Shown: piece after piece, positions 9,407 through 17,259 of the stretch
How positions within the stretch are numbered: the stretch's first letter is position 1
Layout: each line of letters starts with the position of its first letter
Assembly (NCBI GenBank): GCA_964575975.1
Contig: CAZNTU010000003.1
Coordinates: forward strand, 35,101-99,100
DNA: 64,000 nt
Direction of reading: 5' to 3'
From: G963674505 sp964575975
GTDB lineage: Bacteria; Desulfobacterota; Desulfobacteria; Desulfobacterales; SKZT01
The notes under the pieces: generated by a model
What the model saw: only the letters and a program-made list of their open reading frames with translations
Told to the model about the DNA's origin: nothing
The model's database searches: none
Made by a program: the position numbers and the translations under genes

Positions 9407-10042
9407 ATGCCTGACGATCTTCAAGAAGACATTTGGGCCTATGAAAAAATCGCGTCGGCCAACGGTTTTTCAAGAGTCGCGGGCGTCGACGAAGCGGGCC
9501 GGGGCCCGCTGGCCGGACCGGTCGTGTCGGCGGCCGTAATCCTTCCCGAAAATTTCGAAACCTCGGGACTCGCCGATTCCAAAGCTCTTTCCCCCAAAAA
9601 GCGCGATATGTTCTTCGAGCGGATTCTCTCCCGAGCGGTGGCAGTCGGAGTCGGTGTCGTGGAGCCGGAGGAAATAGACCGCGTCAATATCCTTCAGGCC
9701 GCGCTTCTTTCCATGGCTGTCGCGGTGCGAAACCTCGGAGTTCGGCCCGATTGCCTGCTGATCGACGGCAAATTCATCATCCCCCAAACTGCATTGACCT
9801 GTAAAATCGAACAACAGGCTATCGTCAAGGGAGATTGTCTTAGCATTTCCATATCGGCCGCGTCTGTGGTGGCCAAAGTCACCCGGGACCGGATCATGGA
9901 GAAGTACCATTGCGAATATCCATGCTACGGCTTCGACCGACACAAGGGCTATCCCACGAAGGCGCACAGGGAGGCCATTCGAACGCACGGCTGCTGCCCG
10001 ATCCACAGGAAAACCTTCAAAGGCGTCAAGGAGTACGCGTGA
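9407..10042 (+). CDS. rnhB: Ribonuclease HII
   Basis: A 211-residue RNase H type 2 that removes RNA from RNA/DNA hybrids and misincorporated ribonucleotides. The catalytic GVDEAGRGPLAGPVV motif (Asp28, Glu29) is followed by DSKALSPKKR, a metal-binding Asp in CLLIDGKF, SVVAKVTRDRIM and GYPTKAHREAI. The ATG at 9407 gives normal family length; upstream in-frame codons to 9344 add a Cys/Arg-rich stretch that looks non-coding. It precedes yraN by 1 bp, the common pairing. Confidence 0.96.
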   Translation: MPDDLQEDIWAYEKIASANGFSRVAGVDEAGRGPLAGPVVSAAVILPENFETSGLADSKALSPKKRDMFFERILSRAVAVGVGVVEPEEIDRVNILQAALLSMAVAVRNLGVRPDCLLIDGKFIIPQTALTCKIEQQAIVKGDCLSISISAASVVAKVTRDRIMEKYHCEYPCYGFDRHKGYPTKAHREAIRTHGCCPIHRKTFKGVKEYA

Positions 10043-10043
10043 A

Positions 10044-10412
10044 ATGAAAACCGAGGGTCAGGAATTCGGCGAAACCAGCGAGACAGTGGCGGCAAGGCAC
10101 CTCCGGAAAAACGGATACAAGATAGTCAAACGCAACTATCGGACCAAGGCGGGGGAAATCGACATTATCGCAATGGACGGGGATACGATCGTCTTCGTGG
10201 AGGTCAAGGCAAGAAGGACCTCCGGTTACAACCCCAAGGAGGCGGTCACGCCAAACAAGCAGAGAAGAATCTCCATTGCGGCCCTTTATTACCTGAAAGC
10301 CAACCGTCTTTTGAACGCGAAAGCCAGGTTCGACGTGGTCGCCATCGGCTCGAAAAACGTTCCGGGCGGGATCGAAATCGTCAAAAACGCGTTCGAGCTT
10401 GCCTATCGATAG
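10044..10412 (+). CDS. yraN: YraN family (UPF0102) endonuclease-like protein
   Basis: A 122-residue UPF0102 protein with a restriction-endonuclease-like fold. GEIDIIAMDGDTIVFVEVKAR supplies the D-(E/V)VK core of a PD-(D/E)XK site. The N-terminal helix GETSETVAARHLRKNGYKIV is also typical. The cellular role is not established. It is the last gene of the rplS-rnhB-yraN stretch. Its last 10 bp overlap the 3' end of the convergent cysteine desulfurase gene. Confidence 0.94.
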   Translation: MKTEGQEFGETSETVAARHLRKNGYKIVKRNYRTKAGEIDIIAMDGDTIVFVEVKARRTSGYNPKEAVTPNKQRRISIAALYYLKANRLLNAKARFDVVAIGSKNVPGGIEIVKNAFELAYR

Positions 10413-11533
10413 AGCGCGTCAAGAACAGCCTCAACCGCTCTTTGTATATCCTCATCCGACGTCGTCCGCCCCGTGCTGAACCGGATGGTTCCCTTCGCCC
10501 AAGCTTCCGGCAGGCGCATGGCGGAGAGTACGTGGGACATTTGCACGAGTCCGGAATGGCAGGCGGCTCCCGCCGACGCGGCGACATGCGGGGAAATTTT
10601 CGCAAGGATTCGGTCGGCTTCCAACCCTTTGAAAGAGACGCTCAGCGTGTTCGGAAGCACCTTTTCCGGATGTCCGTTTCTTTTGATGCCGGGCCATCCC
10701 TTCTTTAGACCCTCGTAAAGGTCGTCCCTCGTTTTTTTCATCCGAGCCGCGTGTTTTTCGAAGTTTTCCAACGCGACCACGCACGCCATGCCGAGTCCGA
10801 CTATGCCCATGACGTTTTCGGTGCCGGCCCTTCTGCCCGTCTCCTGGCCTGCGCCGCGCATGAATATATCGGGGGTTTTTCCCTTGCGGACATAAAGCGC
10901 TCCCACCCCTTTCGGCGCGTAAAGCTTGTGTCCTGCCACCGAGAGCAAATCTACGCCCAGCCTTTGCACGTCCGCAGGAATTTTTCCGACGGATTGGGCC
11001 GCGTCGGTATGGAAAACGATATCGCGGCTTCTCGCGAGGGCCGCGATTTCCTCGACGGGCTGAACCGAACCGACTTCGTTGTTGGCGTGCATCACCGTAA
11101 TCAGAATCGTATCGGGGATAATCGCGTCCCGCACGTCTTCGACGCCGACGACGCAGTTTTCGTCCACCGGAAGTCGCGTCACCGAAAAGCCCGTGGCCTC
11201 GAGATGCCGGCACACCTCCAAGACGGCCGGATGCTCGATTTGCGTCGTAACGATGTGGCGGCCCTTGCTCTTTAAACGCGACGCGGTGCCGAAAATCGCG
11301 AAGTTGTTGGACTCGGTACCTCCGCTGGTAAACACGATTTCCTCTGGAGAGCAGTTCAACAGCTTCGAGACTTGCATCCGGGCCTTCGCGACCGCGTTTT
11401 TAGGACCGACTCCGAAAGAGTGGGAACTGGAGGGATTCCCGAACTCGTTTTCGAAAAACGGTTTCATGGCCTCCCGGACCGCAGGGTCCAGCGGAGTGGT
11501 CGCGTTGCAATCAAGATAGACGGGATTCGACAT
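10403..11533 (-). CDS. Cysteine desulfurase (IscS/NifS-type, class I)
   Basis: A 376-residue PLP enzyme that converts cysteine to alanine plus enzyme-bound persulfide for Fe-S or thio-nucleotide biosynthesis. It has VYLDCNATTPLDP at the N-terminus, TSGGTESNN, the PLP-contacting His101, DAAQSVGKIP, the Schiff-base Lys203 in SVAGHKLYAPKGVG and the active-site Cys325 in AGAACHSG. No iscU, iscA or iscR lies next to it, so partners are elsewhere. It could supply sulfur to the PP-loop protein at 2875, which is inference only. There is no Shine-Dalgarno at the ATG; a promoter candidate ends 6 nt before it. Confidence 0.96.
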   Translation of the reverse strand: MSNPVYLDCNATTPLDPAVREAMKPFFENEFGNPSSSHSFGVGPKNAVAKARMQVSKLLNCSPEEIVFTSGGTESNNFAIFGTASRLKSKGRHIVTTQIEHPAVLEVCRHLEATGFSVTRLPVDENCVVGVEDVRDAIIPDTILITVMHANNEVGSVQPVEEIAALARSRDIVFHTDAAQSVGKIPADVQRLGVDLLSVAGHKLYAPKGVGALYVRKGKTPDIFMRGAGQETGRRAGTENVMGIVGLGMACVVALENFEKHAARMKKTRDDLYEGLKKGWPGIKRNGHPEKVLPNTLSVSFKGLEADRILAKISPHVAASAGAACHSGLVQMSHVLSAMRLPEAWAKGTIRFSTGRTTSDEDIQRAVEAVLDALYR

Positions 11534-11539
11534 GGATAA

Positions 11540-11568
11540 ATTATATTGTTTTAGATTCAGTTGAACAA
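11540..11568 (-). promoter_or_regulatory. Candidate leaderless promoter of the cysteine desulfurase gene
   Basis: On the minus strand TTGTTC (11568-11563) is followed by a 17-nt spacer and a perfect TATAAT (11545-11540). Six nucleotides later comes the ATG at 11533, so transcription would begin at or next to the start codon. The -35 lies inside the 3' end of the PilZ gene. Confidence 0.4.
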
Positions 11569-12024
11569 GTAAAATCCCAGGACCTTGTCATAGTCGTCCA
11601 GGAAACAGAATTCGGCGCCGATCATGTTGCCCTCGATTTTTTTGACGATCGCCTTCTTTTTGACCATGGACTTGTTTTTATCGTCCAAGCGAAACTCCAG
11701 AGCGACAAGATCCTCCATTTCAAGGTTCTTGCTTTCCGACGTCCTGAACTGGAGTCCGGAGCGCGATACGTTGGTCACGGTCATGGGGGATTCTTTTCCG
11801 TTCTTGTCGAGCCTGAACACGCCGGGCAGTTTGGTTTCCTTTCGGTAGTATTTCCGCCGCTCGAGCAAGACCGGATACGAATGTCCGCAGGGGCATTTGG
11901 CTTTGAGTTTCGCGTTCGCCTTTGCGCCCAGAAACTTGGAAACCTCCACGGTTCTGGCTTTGGCGCAACTGGGACATGTGAAGATCGCTTTGTTTTCAGA
12001 ATTGACATAAACTTTTTGCATCAT
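11557..12024 (-). CDS. Zinc-ribbon PilZ-domain protein (probable c-di-GMP receptor)
   Basis: A 155-residue protein. The N-terminus carries CPSC (Cys17/20) and CPCG (Cys44/46), a small zinc ribbon. From about residue 52 a PilZ domain follows, with an Arg-rich switch (ERRKYYRKE) and the NVSRSGLQF motif corresponding to the (D/N)xSxxG signature of c-di-GMP binding. The target pathway is unknown. Tandem ATGs at 12024/12021 follow AAGGA by about 7 nt. It lies 23 bp upstream of the cysteine desulfurase gene on the same strand. Confidence 0.85.
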   Translation of the reverse strand: MMQKVYVNSENKAIFTCPSCAKARTVEVSKFLGAKANAKLKAKCPCGHSYPVLLERRKYYRKETKLPGVFRLDKNGKESPMTVTNVSRSGLQFRTSESKNLEMEDLVALEFRLDDKNKSMVKKKAIVKKIEGNMIGAEFCFLDDYDKVLGFYLFN

Positions 12025-12061
12025 TTTCGATCCTTCGCTTCAGCTGGAAAATTTTTTTTCA

Positions 12062-12110
12062 AATTTTGGGGTCCGCTTCCGCTTTCATTTTGGGATTCGC
12101 TTCCGCTTTT
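12062..12110. repeat. Two-copy imperfect tandem repeat, about 24 nt
   Basis: ATTTTGGGGTCCGCTTCCGC is followed by a second copy reading ATTTTGGGATTCGCTTCCGC, each ending in CTTT. It lies between the PilZ gene and the small Cys protein gene. No function is evident. Confidence 0.55.
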
Positions 12111-12148
12111 AAACGATCACAGACAATAGGCAGGGTCCGTCCAAATCG

Positions 12149-12349
12149 TCAATACCTGTAGTAGCGGCCGCTGGGCAACATATCCTCGTTCGGAGGCTTG
12201 CCATGTTCGCGATTGTATGCTTTTCTCGCGCATTTCGCGGCTTTGGGTCCTTTGCAGTATTCTCTTATGAACCCCATCAGGACCGGTTCGCGCCCGTCCT
12301 CGAACTTCAAATAAAACCCGCAATGGGAAATCTGCTCGCACTCTTTCAT
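12149..12349 (-). CDS. Small four-cysteine protein of unknown function
   Basis: 66 residues with Cys at 4, 10, 32 and 40, and the pattern GFIREYCKGPKAAKCARKAY followed by NREHGKPPNEDMLPSG. I recall similar short proteins in Geobacter-like genomes, always uncharacterised; the spaced cysteines suggest a metal site. The ATG at 12349 has AGGA about 6 nt upstream, which favours it over the ATG at 12367. No signal peptide or membrane segment is visible. Confidence 0.7.
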   Translation of the reverse strand: MKECEQISHCGFYLKFEDGREPVLMGFIREYCKGPKAAKCARKAYNREHGKPPNEDMLPSGRYYRY

Positions 12350-12475
12350 GGCAATCCTCGTTTGCATAGATTTATATACTTGCGATTTCGGCGCCTTTCA
12401 AGAAAAAAGAGGTGCGGATTTCAATTCGCTCCTCCCGTCGTCGCAATAGTCGTTTAGTTCGGAAATCGCTTCTTT

Positions 12476-12757
12476 TTATTTGCTTTTCGCCTTCCTCTTC
12501 AATTCGACAACGGTGGCTCCCCATCCGCCCGACTCCATCGATGCGTCCTTGAACGACACCGCCAGTTCGTTTTTTTCCAGTTCTTTTCTTACGATCTTTT
12601 TCAAAATGCCGCCGCCCTTGCCGTGGATTATCCGCACGGTTTCGATCTCCGCCTTGAAGCATTCCTCCAAATAATCCTCCAGAAGAGAGGGGACTTCTCG
12701 GGGATGGAAACAATGCAAGTCCAGGACGTCTTCGATGGGAATCTTTACGGGTTTCAT
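12476..12757 (-). CDS. Small Smr-domain protein
   Basis: A 93-residue protein that is essentially one Smr domain. LDLHCFHPREVPSLLEDYLE carries the LDLH signature, VRIIHGKGGGILKKIVRKEL the HGKG motif, and GGWGATVVELK closes the domain. Smr domains are endonuclease-like and related to the MutS2 C-terminus; no MutS part is present here. AAGGAGG 6 nt upstream of the ATG at 12757 fixes the start; the frame is open upstream to 12913 but that part looks non-coding. Confidence 0.9.
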   Translation of the reverse strand: MKPVKIPIEDVLDLHCFHPREVPSLLEDYLEECFKAEIETVRIIHGKGGGILKKIVRKELEKNELAVSFKDASMESGGWGATVVELKRKAKSK

Positions 12758-12924
12758 CGCGTTCCTCCTTGCCTTGTTCGCCTTAAATGTTTTTGTCCGC
12801 AGTTCCTCGTGAAAAGCCGCGATTCGTCGTTTCGTTCTTTGACAACAACAAGGTCTTCGGATAAGATACGTCCCTTCTGTAGAAAAACCAACTTTTTTCA
12901 AATGCGAAAGCAAAGGGGCTCGAC

Positions 12925-13551
12925 ATGACAGTTCCGGCGTTCATCCTGATAACAACAGCCTATTTTTTGGGTTCCGTGCCGTGGGGGCTCGTATTGACCA
13001 AATGTTTTTCCTCGGCGGACATATTGGCGGAAGGAAGCGGGAACATCGGCGCCACGAATGTCAGGAGAATTGCGGGCGCTCGACTCGGAGCCTTGACTCT
13101 TGCCGGAGACGTTCTGAAGGGCCTTGTCCCTGTTCTGGCGGCTCGACTGACGTTCGGCACGCAAGATCCTTGGGCGGCGATTCTTACTTGCGCCGTTGCG
13201 CTTGCGGCATTTTTGGGCCATTTATATCCCGTATATCTAAAGTTCGATAACGGGGGAAAAGGCGTGGCGACCACGTTCGGTTGTTTCCTGGTCGTATCTC
13301 CGACGGCCTGCCTGATATCCCTGCTGTTTTTTCTTTTGGTCGCGTACCGGTCCAACCGGGCATCGGCCGGATCTCTGGCGGCCTCGGCGACGCTCCCCTT
13401 CGCCGTGCGGATGACGGGAGACTTTTTGTCGGAAACCCTTTGCGCGACGATCTTTTTCGTGATGATCGCGATTCGCCACAAGGGCAACATCGAGCGTCTG
13501 ATCAAAGGGACGGAACCGGTCATAGCTCGCAGGGAAAAGGCAGCTCGGTAG
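12925..13551 (+). CDS. plsY: Acyl-phosphate:glycerol-3-phosphate acyltransferase PlsY
   Basis: A 208-residue polytopic inner-membrane enzyme that transfers acyl groups from acyl-phosphate to glycerol-3-phosphate, the first step of phospholipid synthesis. Visible motifs are YFLGSVPWGLVL, GSGNIGATNVRR (phosphate-binding), GHLYPVYLKFDNGGKGVATTFG and the C-terminal IRHKGNIERLIKGTE. About five hydrophobic segments are present. Its 3' end overlaps the convergent phosphopantetheinyl transferase gene by 32 bp. Confidence 0.97.
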   Translation: MTVPAFILITTAYFLGSVPWGLVLTKCFSSADILAEGSGNIGATNVRRIAGARLGALTLAGDVLKGLVPVLAARLTFGTQDPWAAILTCAVALAAFLGHLYPVYLKFDNGGKGVATTFGCFLVVSPTACLISLLFFLLVAYRSNRASAGSLAASATLPFAVRMTGDFLSETLCATIFFVMIAIRHKGNIERLIKGTEPVIARREKAAR

Positions 13552-14296
13552 ACAGAGGAACGGTTTTCCAGGTTTCGAATTCGCAATCGGCGCCGGCGGG
13601 ACGTTCAACGGAAACAGCTGCCGGATGGTTCGAAAGAGGTTCGAAAAGCTTGAATTGCCACCGATCGGGATCGTCGTTCATGTCGGGCGCGAAGGAAATC
13701 CGGATGGGTTCGTTTTCTTTCAAATGGAACGCAAATCGGTCCAAAGGCAGGGACAATCCTATGCCTCGCGCTTTAACGTAGGACTCCTTAAGGGTCCAGT
13801 ACCTGTAAAACCGTTCTTTTCTTTCGGTTTCGTCCAAGGTTTCCAGATCCGCGATCTCTTCGGGCGAAAAATAACGGCTCGCGATTCCGTCGGTTTTGCT
13901 TTGCCTTTCGATGTTCTCGACATCCACGCCAATATCGCGATTCAAGGCAACTCCGCAAACGATCAGGCCGGCGGTATGGGAAAGATTGAACCTGATCCCC
14001 AAACGGTTCATCGATCTTGAAATTTCGGGTTTCCCGTACTTGTTCGCGCAAAAACGCCACCGGTCGGGCTCGATGTCGGCGTAACGGGACAAAACCGAGC
14101 GCACCAGAGCCCTTGCGACAAGAAAACGATGCCGATGCCGATCAAATCGAAACCGGCCTTGCCGGACGAGTTCATCGTCGGCAAGGATTTTTTCGTACCG
14201 CGACAGGAGTTCCGGGTCTTCGATTTCGTCGGGAAAGGCGAACCAAAGATGGACTTGATTCGGGTTCAATTTCCTGTCTCGATCAGCCCGCGACAT
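13520..14296 (-). CDS. 4'-phosphopantetheinyl transferase (Sfp-type)
   Basis: A 258-residue Sfp-family enzyme that transfers phosphopantetheine from CoA to carrier-protein serines. Signatures are GKPEISR, FNLSHTAGLIVCGVALNRDI, the Mg-binding GVDVENIER, FSPEEIADLETL and the WTLKESYVKARGIGLSLPL stretch. The two-domain length is typical of Sfp rather than AcpS. No polyketide or peptide synthetase is in the window, so the substrate may be a fatty-acid ACP or distant carriers. It is 7 bp upstream of the His-rich gene's stop, and that gene is transcribed in the same direction. Confidence 0.93.
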   Translation of the reverse strand: MSRADRDRKLNPNQVHLWFAFPDEIEDPELLSRYEKILADDELVRQGRFRFDRHRHRFLVARALVRSVLSRYADIEPDRWRFCANKYGKPEISRSMNRLGIRFNLSHTAGLIVCGVALNRDIGVDVENIERQSKTDGIASRYFSPEEIADLETLDETERKERFYRYWTLKESYVKARGIGLSLPLDRFAFHLKENEPIRISFAPDMNDDPDRWQFKLFEPLSNHPAAVSVERPAGADCEFETWKTVPLSTELPFPCEL

Positions 14297-14302
14297 GATT
14301 TC

Positions 14303-14671
14303 CTATTTGTTTTCGATGGATTCTTTCGCTTTCAAAAATTTTTCGGTTACGACTCCGGTCAACCCGGCCGCTTCCTCCAGCATACGCGCGGCCTCCTTCA
14401 AGTTCATGGCGGCGGCCTTTTCGGCCCACTGCCTGTAGTTGGACGCGTGATCGTCGTTGTGGCCCGCCCAGTGCTCCAGCAGCTTGACCAGCTTTTCCCT
14501 CTCCGGCATGGAGCTTGTCGCTTCGCCGGATTGAATGCCGACATGATTGTGGCCATGGCAGTGTTCGTGCTTGTGGCAGTGGCCATGGCCGTGATCCTGG
14601 TGTTCGTGACTGTGGCTGTGATTGTGGTCGTGGTCGTGATCGTGTTTATGGTCGTGATCGTGATGGGTCAT
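14303..14671 (-). CDS. Histidine-rich metal-binding protein
   Basis: 122 residues. The first 45 are almost entirely His/Asp/Glu with alternating HDHDH, HSHSHEH and HGHGHCHKHEH runs plus a few Cys, a polyvalent Ni/Zn/Co-binding tail. The remaining 70 residues form a helical domain (LVKLLEHWAGHNDDHASNYR then EAARMLEEAAGLTGVVTEKF). From memory, similar domains accompany Ni/Zn transport or metallochaperone genes. No transporter is adjacent. AGGAG lies about 9 nt before the ATG at 14671; an upstream ATG at 14764 lacks a Shine-Dalgarno. A storage or chaperone role is inference. Confidence 0.8.
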   Translation of the reverse strand: MTHHDHDHKHDHDHDHNHSHSHEHQDHGHGHCHKHEHCHGHNHVGIQSGEATSSMPEREKLVKLLEHWAGHNDDHASNYRQWAEKAAAMNLKEAARMLEEAAGLTGVVTEKFLKAKESIENK

Positions 14672-14972
14672 TCGTTTTTTCTCCTTATGGTTTTCAATCG
14701 GATTTTCCACGGTATGCAAAAATTTCCAAGGGATAGTATGGTTGTTGAAATCATTAGTCAACAAAGAGAATCGATCTTTCCTGATCGGTCCGAAAAAATA
14801 AACGGGGCGCGAACTTTTCTCGCATGGAAAAATTTCCTAACGATAATCTAACACAACCGTCTTAATGTGATTCGTATGGAAGTCTGCGTCGATGATCGTG
14901 CGCCATTTTCTTCGACCTCTCGATCATTTTCTCCAACCCGGAATTTTCCAGCGGGAAAGAAAGGATTGTTTC
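14672..14972. other. Divergent intergenic region, 301 bp
   Basis: This lies between the His-rich gene (minus) and the solute-binding/VWA gene (plus). It holds a sigma70-like promoter for the minus gene, listed separately. An AT-rich stretch around 14820-14860 contains the inverted repeat GGAAAAATTTCC. I see no convincing plus-strand promoter and no coding sequence. Confidence 0.6.
14733..14761 (-). promoter_or_regulatory. Sigma70-like promoter of the His-rich gene
   Basis: On the minus strand TTGACT (14761-14756), a 17-nt spacer and TACTAT (14738-14733). The ATG at 14671 lies about 60 nt beyond the -10. Confidence 0.5.
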
Positions 14973-16604
14973 ATGCCAAAAATCAAACAAGCGCTCCCGA
15001 CTCTTTTGTTCGCCATGTTATTCATTTTTTTCTACGGTTGCGGCGACGGCAGCGACAGCGAATCCGGAGACAAAGGCGATAAGATTTCGTCCACGCCGGC
15101 TCTGACCATCGTATCCGGTTCGGAAAACGAGGAGCTGCAGCCGTTGATCGAGGAATTCTCCCGTAAAAACAATTGTCCGATCACGATCAAGTACATGGGA
15201 AGCGTCGATATGATGCTGGCTTTGGCCGAGCAGGGGGCGCAAATTCCGTACGACGCCGTTTGGCCCGCCAATTCCCTGTGGGTCGCCTTGGGCGACCACC
15301 GCAAGGTTGTCGGGCAAATGGAAAGCATCATGCGTTCTCCCGTCATTCTGGGCGTGAAAAAGTCCATGGCGCAATCCATGGGCTGGACCGATAAAACGAT
15401 CGCCGTCTCCGACATGCTGAACGCGGCACGAGAGGGAAAGCTTCGGTTTTCGATGACCTCCGCCACGCAATCGAACTCGGGATCAAGCGCGTATCTCGGA
15501 TTTTTGCACGCTCTGGCCGGAAGCCCCGAAGTTCTGCAAACGGATCATTTGAACAATCCTCGAATCCAAAGCGACCTGAAAGAACTCCTGTCCAAGATAA
15601 ACCGGTCGTCGGGAAGCAGCGGATGGCTCAAGACCGCGATGGTGGAGCATCCGGAGCGTTTTCATGCCATGATCAACTACGAATCCATGATAATCGAGGC
15701 AAACCGGGAGCTGATAGCAAAAGGCCAGGAACCCTTGTACGCGATATACCCGGCCGACGGCATCATGATCGCCGATTCTCCGCTGGGATACATCGACAAA
15801 GGCGACCCTCGGAAAAAAGAGATTTTCACGGAATTGCAGCAGTACCTTCTTTCCGACGAGGTGCAACAAAAAATCCTGGCCATGGGACGGCGAACCGGCT
15901 TGGTGGGTCTCAATCCCGGTTCCGCGAACAAACGGGTTTTCAATCCCGACTGGGGCATCGATATCGCGAAAATTATTTCGCCCATACCTACGCCGAGCGA
16001 GGATGTCATTCGCAAAGCCTTGGAACTTTACCAGATCAGCCTCAGAAAGCCTTCTTGCACCGCCTACGTGGTGGACGTGTCCGGGAGCATGGAGGGAAAA
16101 GGCATCGAAGAGCTGAAAGCGGCGATGACGACGCTTCTTGATCCGACACAGGCGGCAAGATATCTTTTGCAGCCGTCGGCCGAGGATGTCCACATCGTCA
16201 TTCCCTTCAACAGCCAGCCATTGAACGGGGTCAAAGTCGCGGGCAACAGCGTCGAAACGATGAACAACCTGTTGAATTTCGTCCAAAGCCTCGCGCCCGG
16301 CGGAGGGACCGACATATATTCCGCGGCGGCCAGCGCTATCGGAGTCATCTCGACCGTTCCGAACATCGACAAATATTTTCCGGCGATCATCCTAATGACC
16401 GACGGCCAGTCCAAGGGGGACATCGGCGTGTTGAAACAAGCGATGGACAGCACACCGCTCGGGCATGACATTCCAATCCATTCCATTACCTTCGGGGAAG
16501 CCAGCGAGGCGCAGCTGAGGGAAATTTCGGAAATCAGCATCGGAAAAGTATTTCAGGGCGAGGACCTGATCAAGGCGTTCAGGCAGGCAAAAGGATACAA
16601 CTGA
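14973..16604 (+). CDS. Lipoprotein fusing an extracellular solute-binding domain to a VWA domain
   Basis: 543 residues. The N-terminal lipoprotein signal has a lipobox ending FFYGC. Residues about 40-370 form a type-1/2-like solute-binding fold (PYDAVWPANSLW, SATQSNSGSSAYLGFLHAL, RRTGLVGLNPGSA). The C-terminal VWA domain (about 370-543) has an intact MIDAS: DVSGSM, GGGTDIYSA and MTDGQSKGD. It should be membrane-anchored outside the cytoplasm. AAAGGA about 8 nt upstream supports the ATG. It leads a tight three-gene set with an XpaC-like protein and a second solute-binding protein; no permease or ATPase is nearby, so classical ABC import is not supported. The function is unknown. Confidence 0.88.
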   Translation: MPKIKQALPTLLFAMLFIFFYGCGDGSDSESGDKGDKISSTPALTIVSGSENEELQPLIEEFSRKNNCPITIKYMGSVDMMLALAEQGAQIPYDAVWPANSLWVALGDHRKVVGQMESIMRSPVILGVKKSMAQSMGWTDKTIAVSDMLNAAREGKLRFSMTSATQSNSGSSAYLGFLHALAGSPEVLQTDHLNNPRIQSDLKELLSKINRSSGSSGWLKTAMVEHPERFHAMINYESMIIEANRELIAKGQEPLYAIYPADGIMIADSPLGYIDKGDPRKKEIFTELQQYLLSDEVQQKILAMGRRTGLVGLNPGSANKRVFNPDWGIDIAKIISPIPTPSEDVIRKALELYQISLRKPSCTAYVVDVSGSMEGKGIEELKAAMTTLLDPTQAARYLLQPSAEDVHIVIPFNSQPLNGVKVAGNSVETMNNLLNFVQSLAPGGGTDIYSAAASAIGVISTVPNIDKYFPAIILMTDGQSKGDIGVLKQAMDSTPLGHDIPIHSITFGEASEAQLREISEISIGKVFQGEDLIKAFRQAKGYN

Positions 16605-16626
16605 AAAGCATCGAAGGCCACAATTC

Positions 16627-17259
16627 ATGAAAGAGCATCTCAGACAAATATTCGCGGGACTGACTGCGGCGATCGTTTTGGTGGTTCTGGTCCTCGCCGC
16701 GAATTTCGTCTTTTGGTTCGATTTGTTGATCGCGGGGCTGACTGGCCTCGGAACCTACTTTACGATTCCAAGGAAAAAAAGCGACGAGGAAATCGAGGTG
16801 GCCCCCGGGGTTACCCGCGCGCAACTCGACCGGGCTGCCGAACAGGTGGATGCCTACGTTCGGCGATTCTCGCGGGAGGAACAAAAATGCGCCAGCCCCG
16901 AAACGCGGAGAATGATCGCCGGAATTAGAAACGCTCTCGAGAAGATCGGGGAAAACTTTCGGCTGGATCCGGGCGACCTGAACCTTGCCCATCAATTCTT
17001 GAACCAATATCTTGAAAAATCGTTCGCCGTCGTCAGCCAATACAACCGTCTTGCCGTCATGGCCCGCGACGACCGTCTTGCGGAGCAGCTTGGAAACGTG
17101 GAGAAATCCATAGAGAGAATCAAGCTGGGTTTCGACGGCTTTTACCGTAAATGCCTGGAAAACGACCTTTACAACCTGGAAGTGGAAAGCGAAACGTTAA
17201 ACGCCATTCTGGAAATGGATCAACCTTTTCTGGATACTGAAGAAAGGAGCAGCGCGTGA
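16627..17259 (+). CDS. XpaC-like (5-bromo-4-chloroindolyl phosphate hydrolysis family) membrane protein
   Basis: A 210-residue protein. Two adjacent hydrophobic segments at about 8-30 and 32-48 are followed by a cytosolic helical domain rich in charged residues, with ending region NLEVESETLNAILEMDQ. The arrangement matches XpaC-family proteins, which in other bacteria are usually encoded beside TelA-type 'toxic anion resistance' proteins; no telA is present here. The family name reflects a phenotype, not a proven hydrolase, and no phosphatase motif is visible. Its stop overlaps the next gene's GTG by 4 bp, so the pair is probably translationally coupled. Confidence 0.7.
   Translation: MKEHLRQIFAGLTAAIVLVVLVLAANFVFWFDLLIAGLTGLGTYFTIPRKKSDEEIEVAPGVTRAQLDRAAEQVDAYVRRFSREEQKCASPETRRMIAGIRNALEKIGENFRLDPGDLNLAHQFLNQYLEKSFAVVSQYNRLAVMARDDRLAEQLGNVEKSIERIKLGFDGFYRKCLENDLYNLEVESETLNAILEMDQPFLDTEERSSA

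Noticed and set aside
14570..14671. Short-period repeats in the DNA encoding the His-rich tail, CRISPR-like at first sight
   Set aside because: The repeats are codon-level (GTG/CAT-type) and explained by the His/Asp protein sequence; no spacers are present.
16627..17259. Calling the XpaC-like gene a phosphatase
   Set aside because: The family name comes from an indolyl-phosphate phenotype; no hydrolase catalytic motif is visible.
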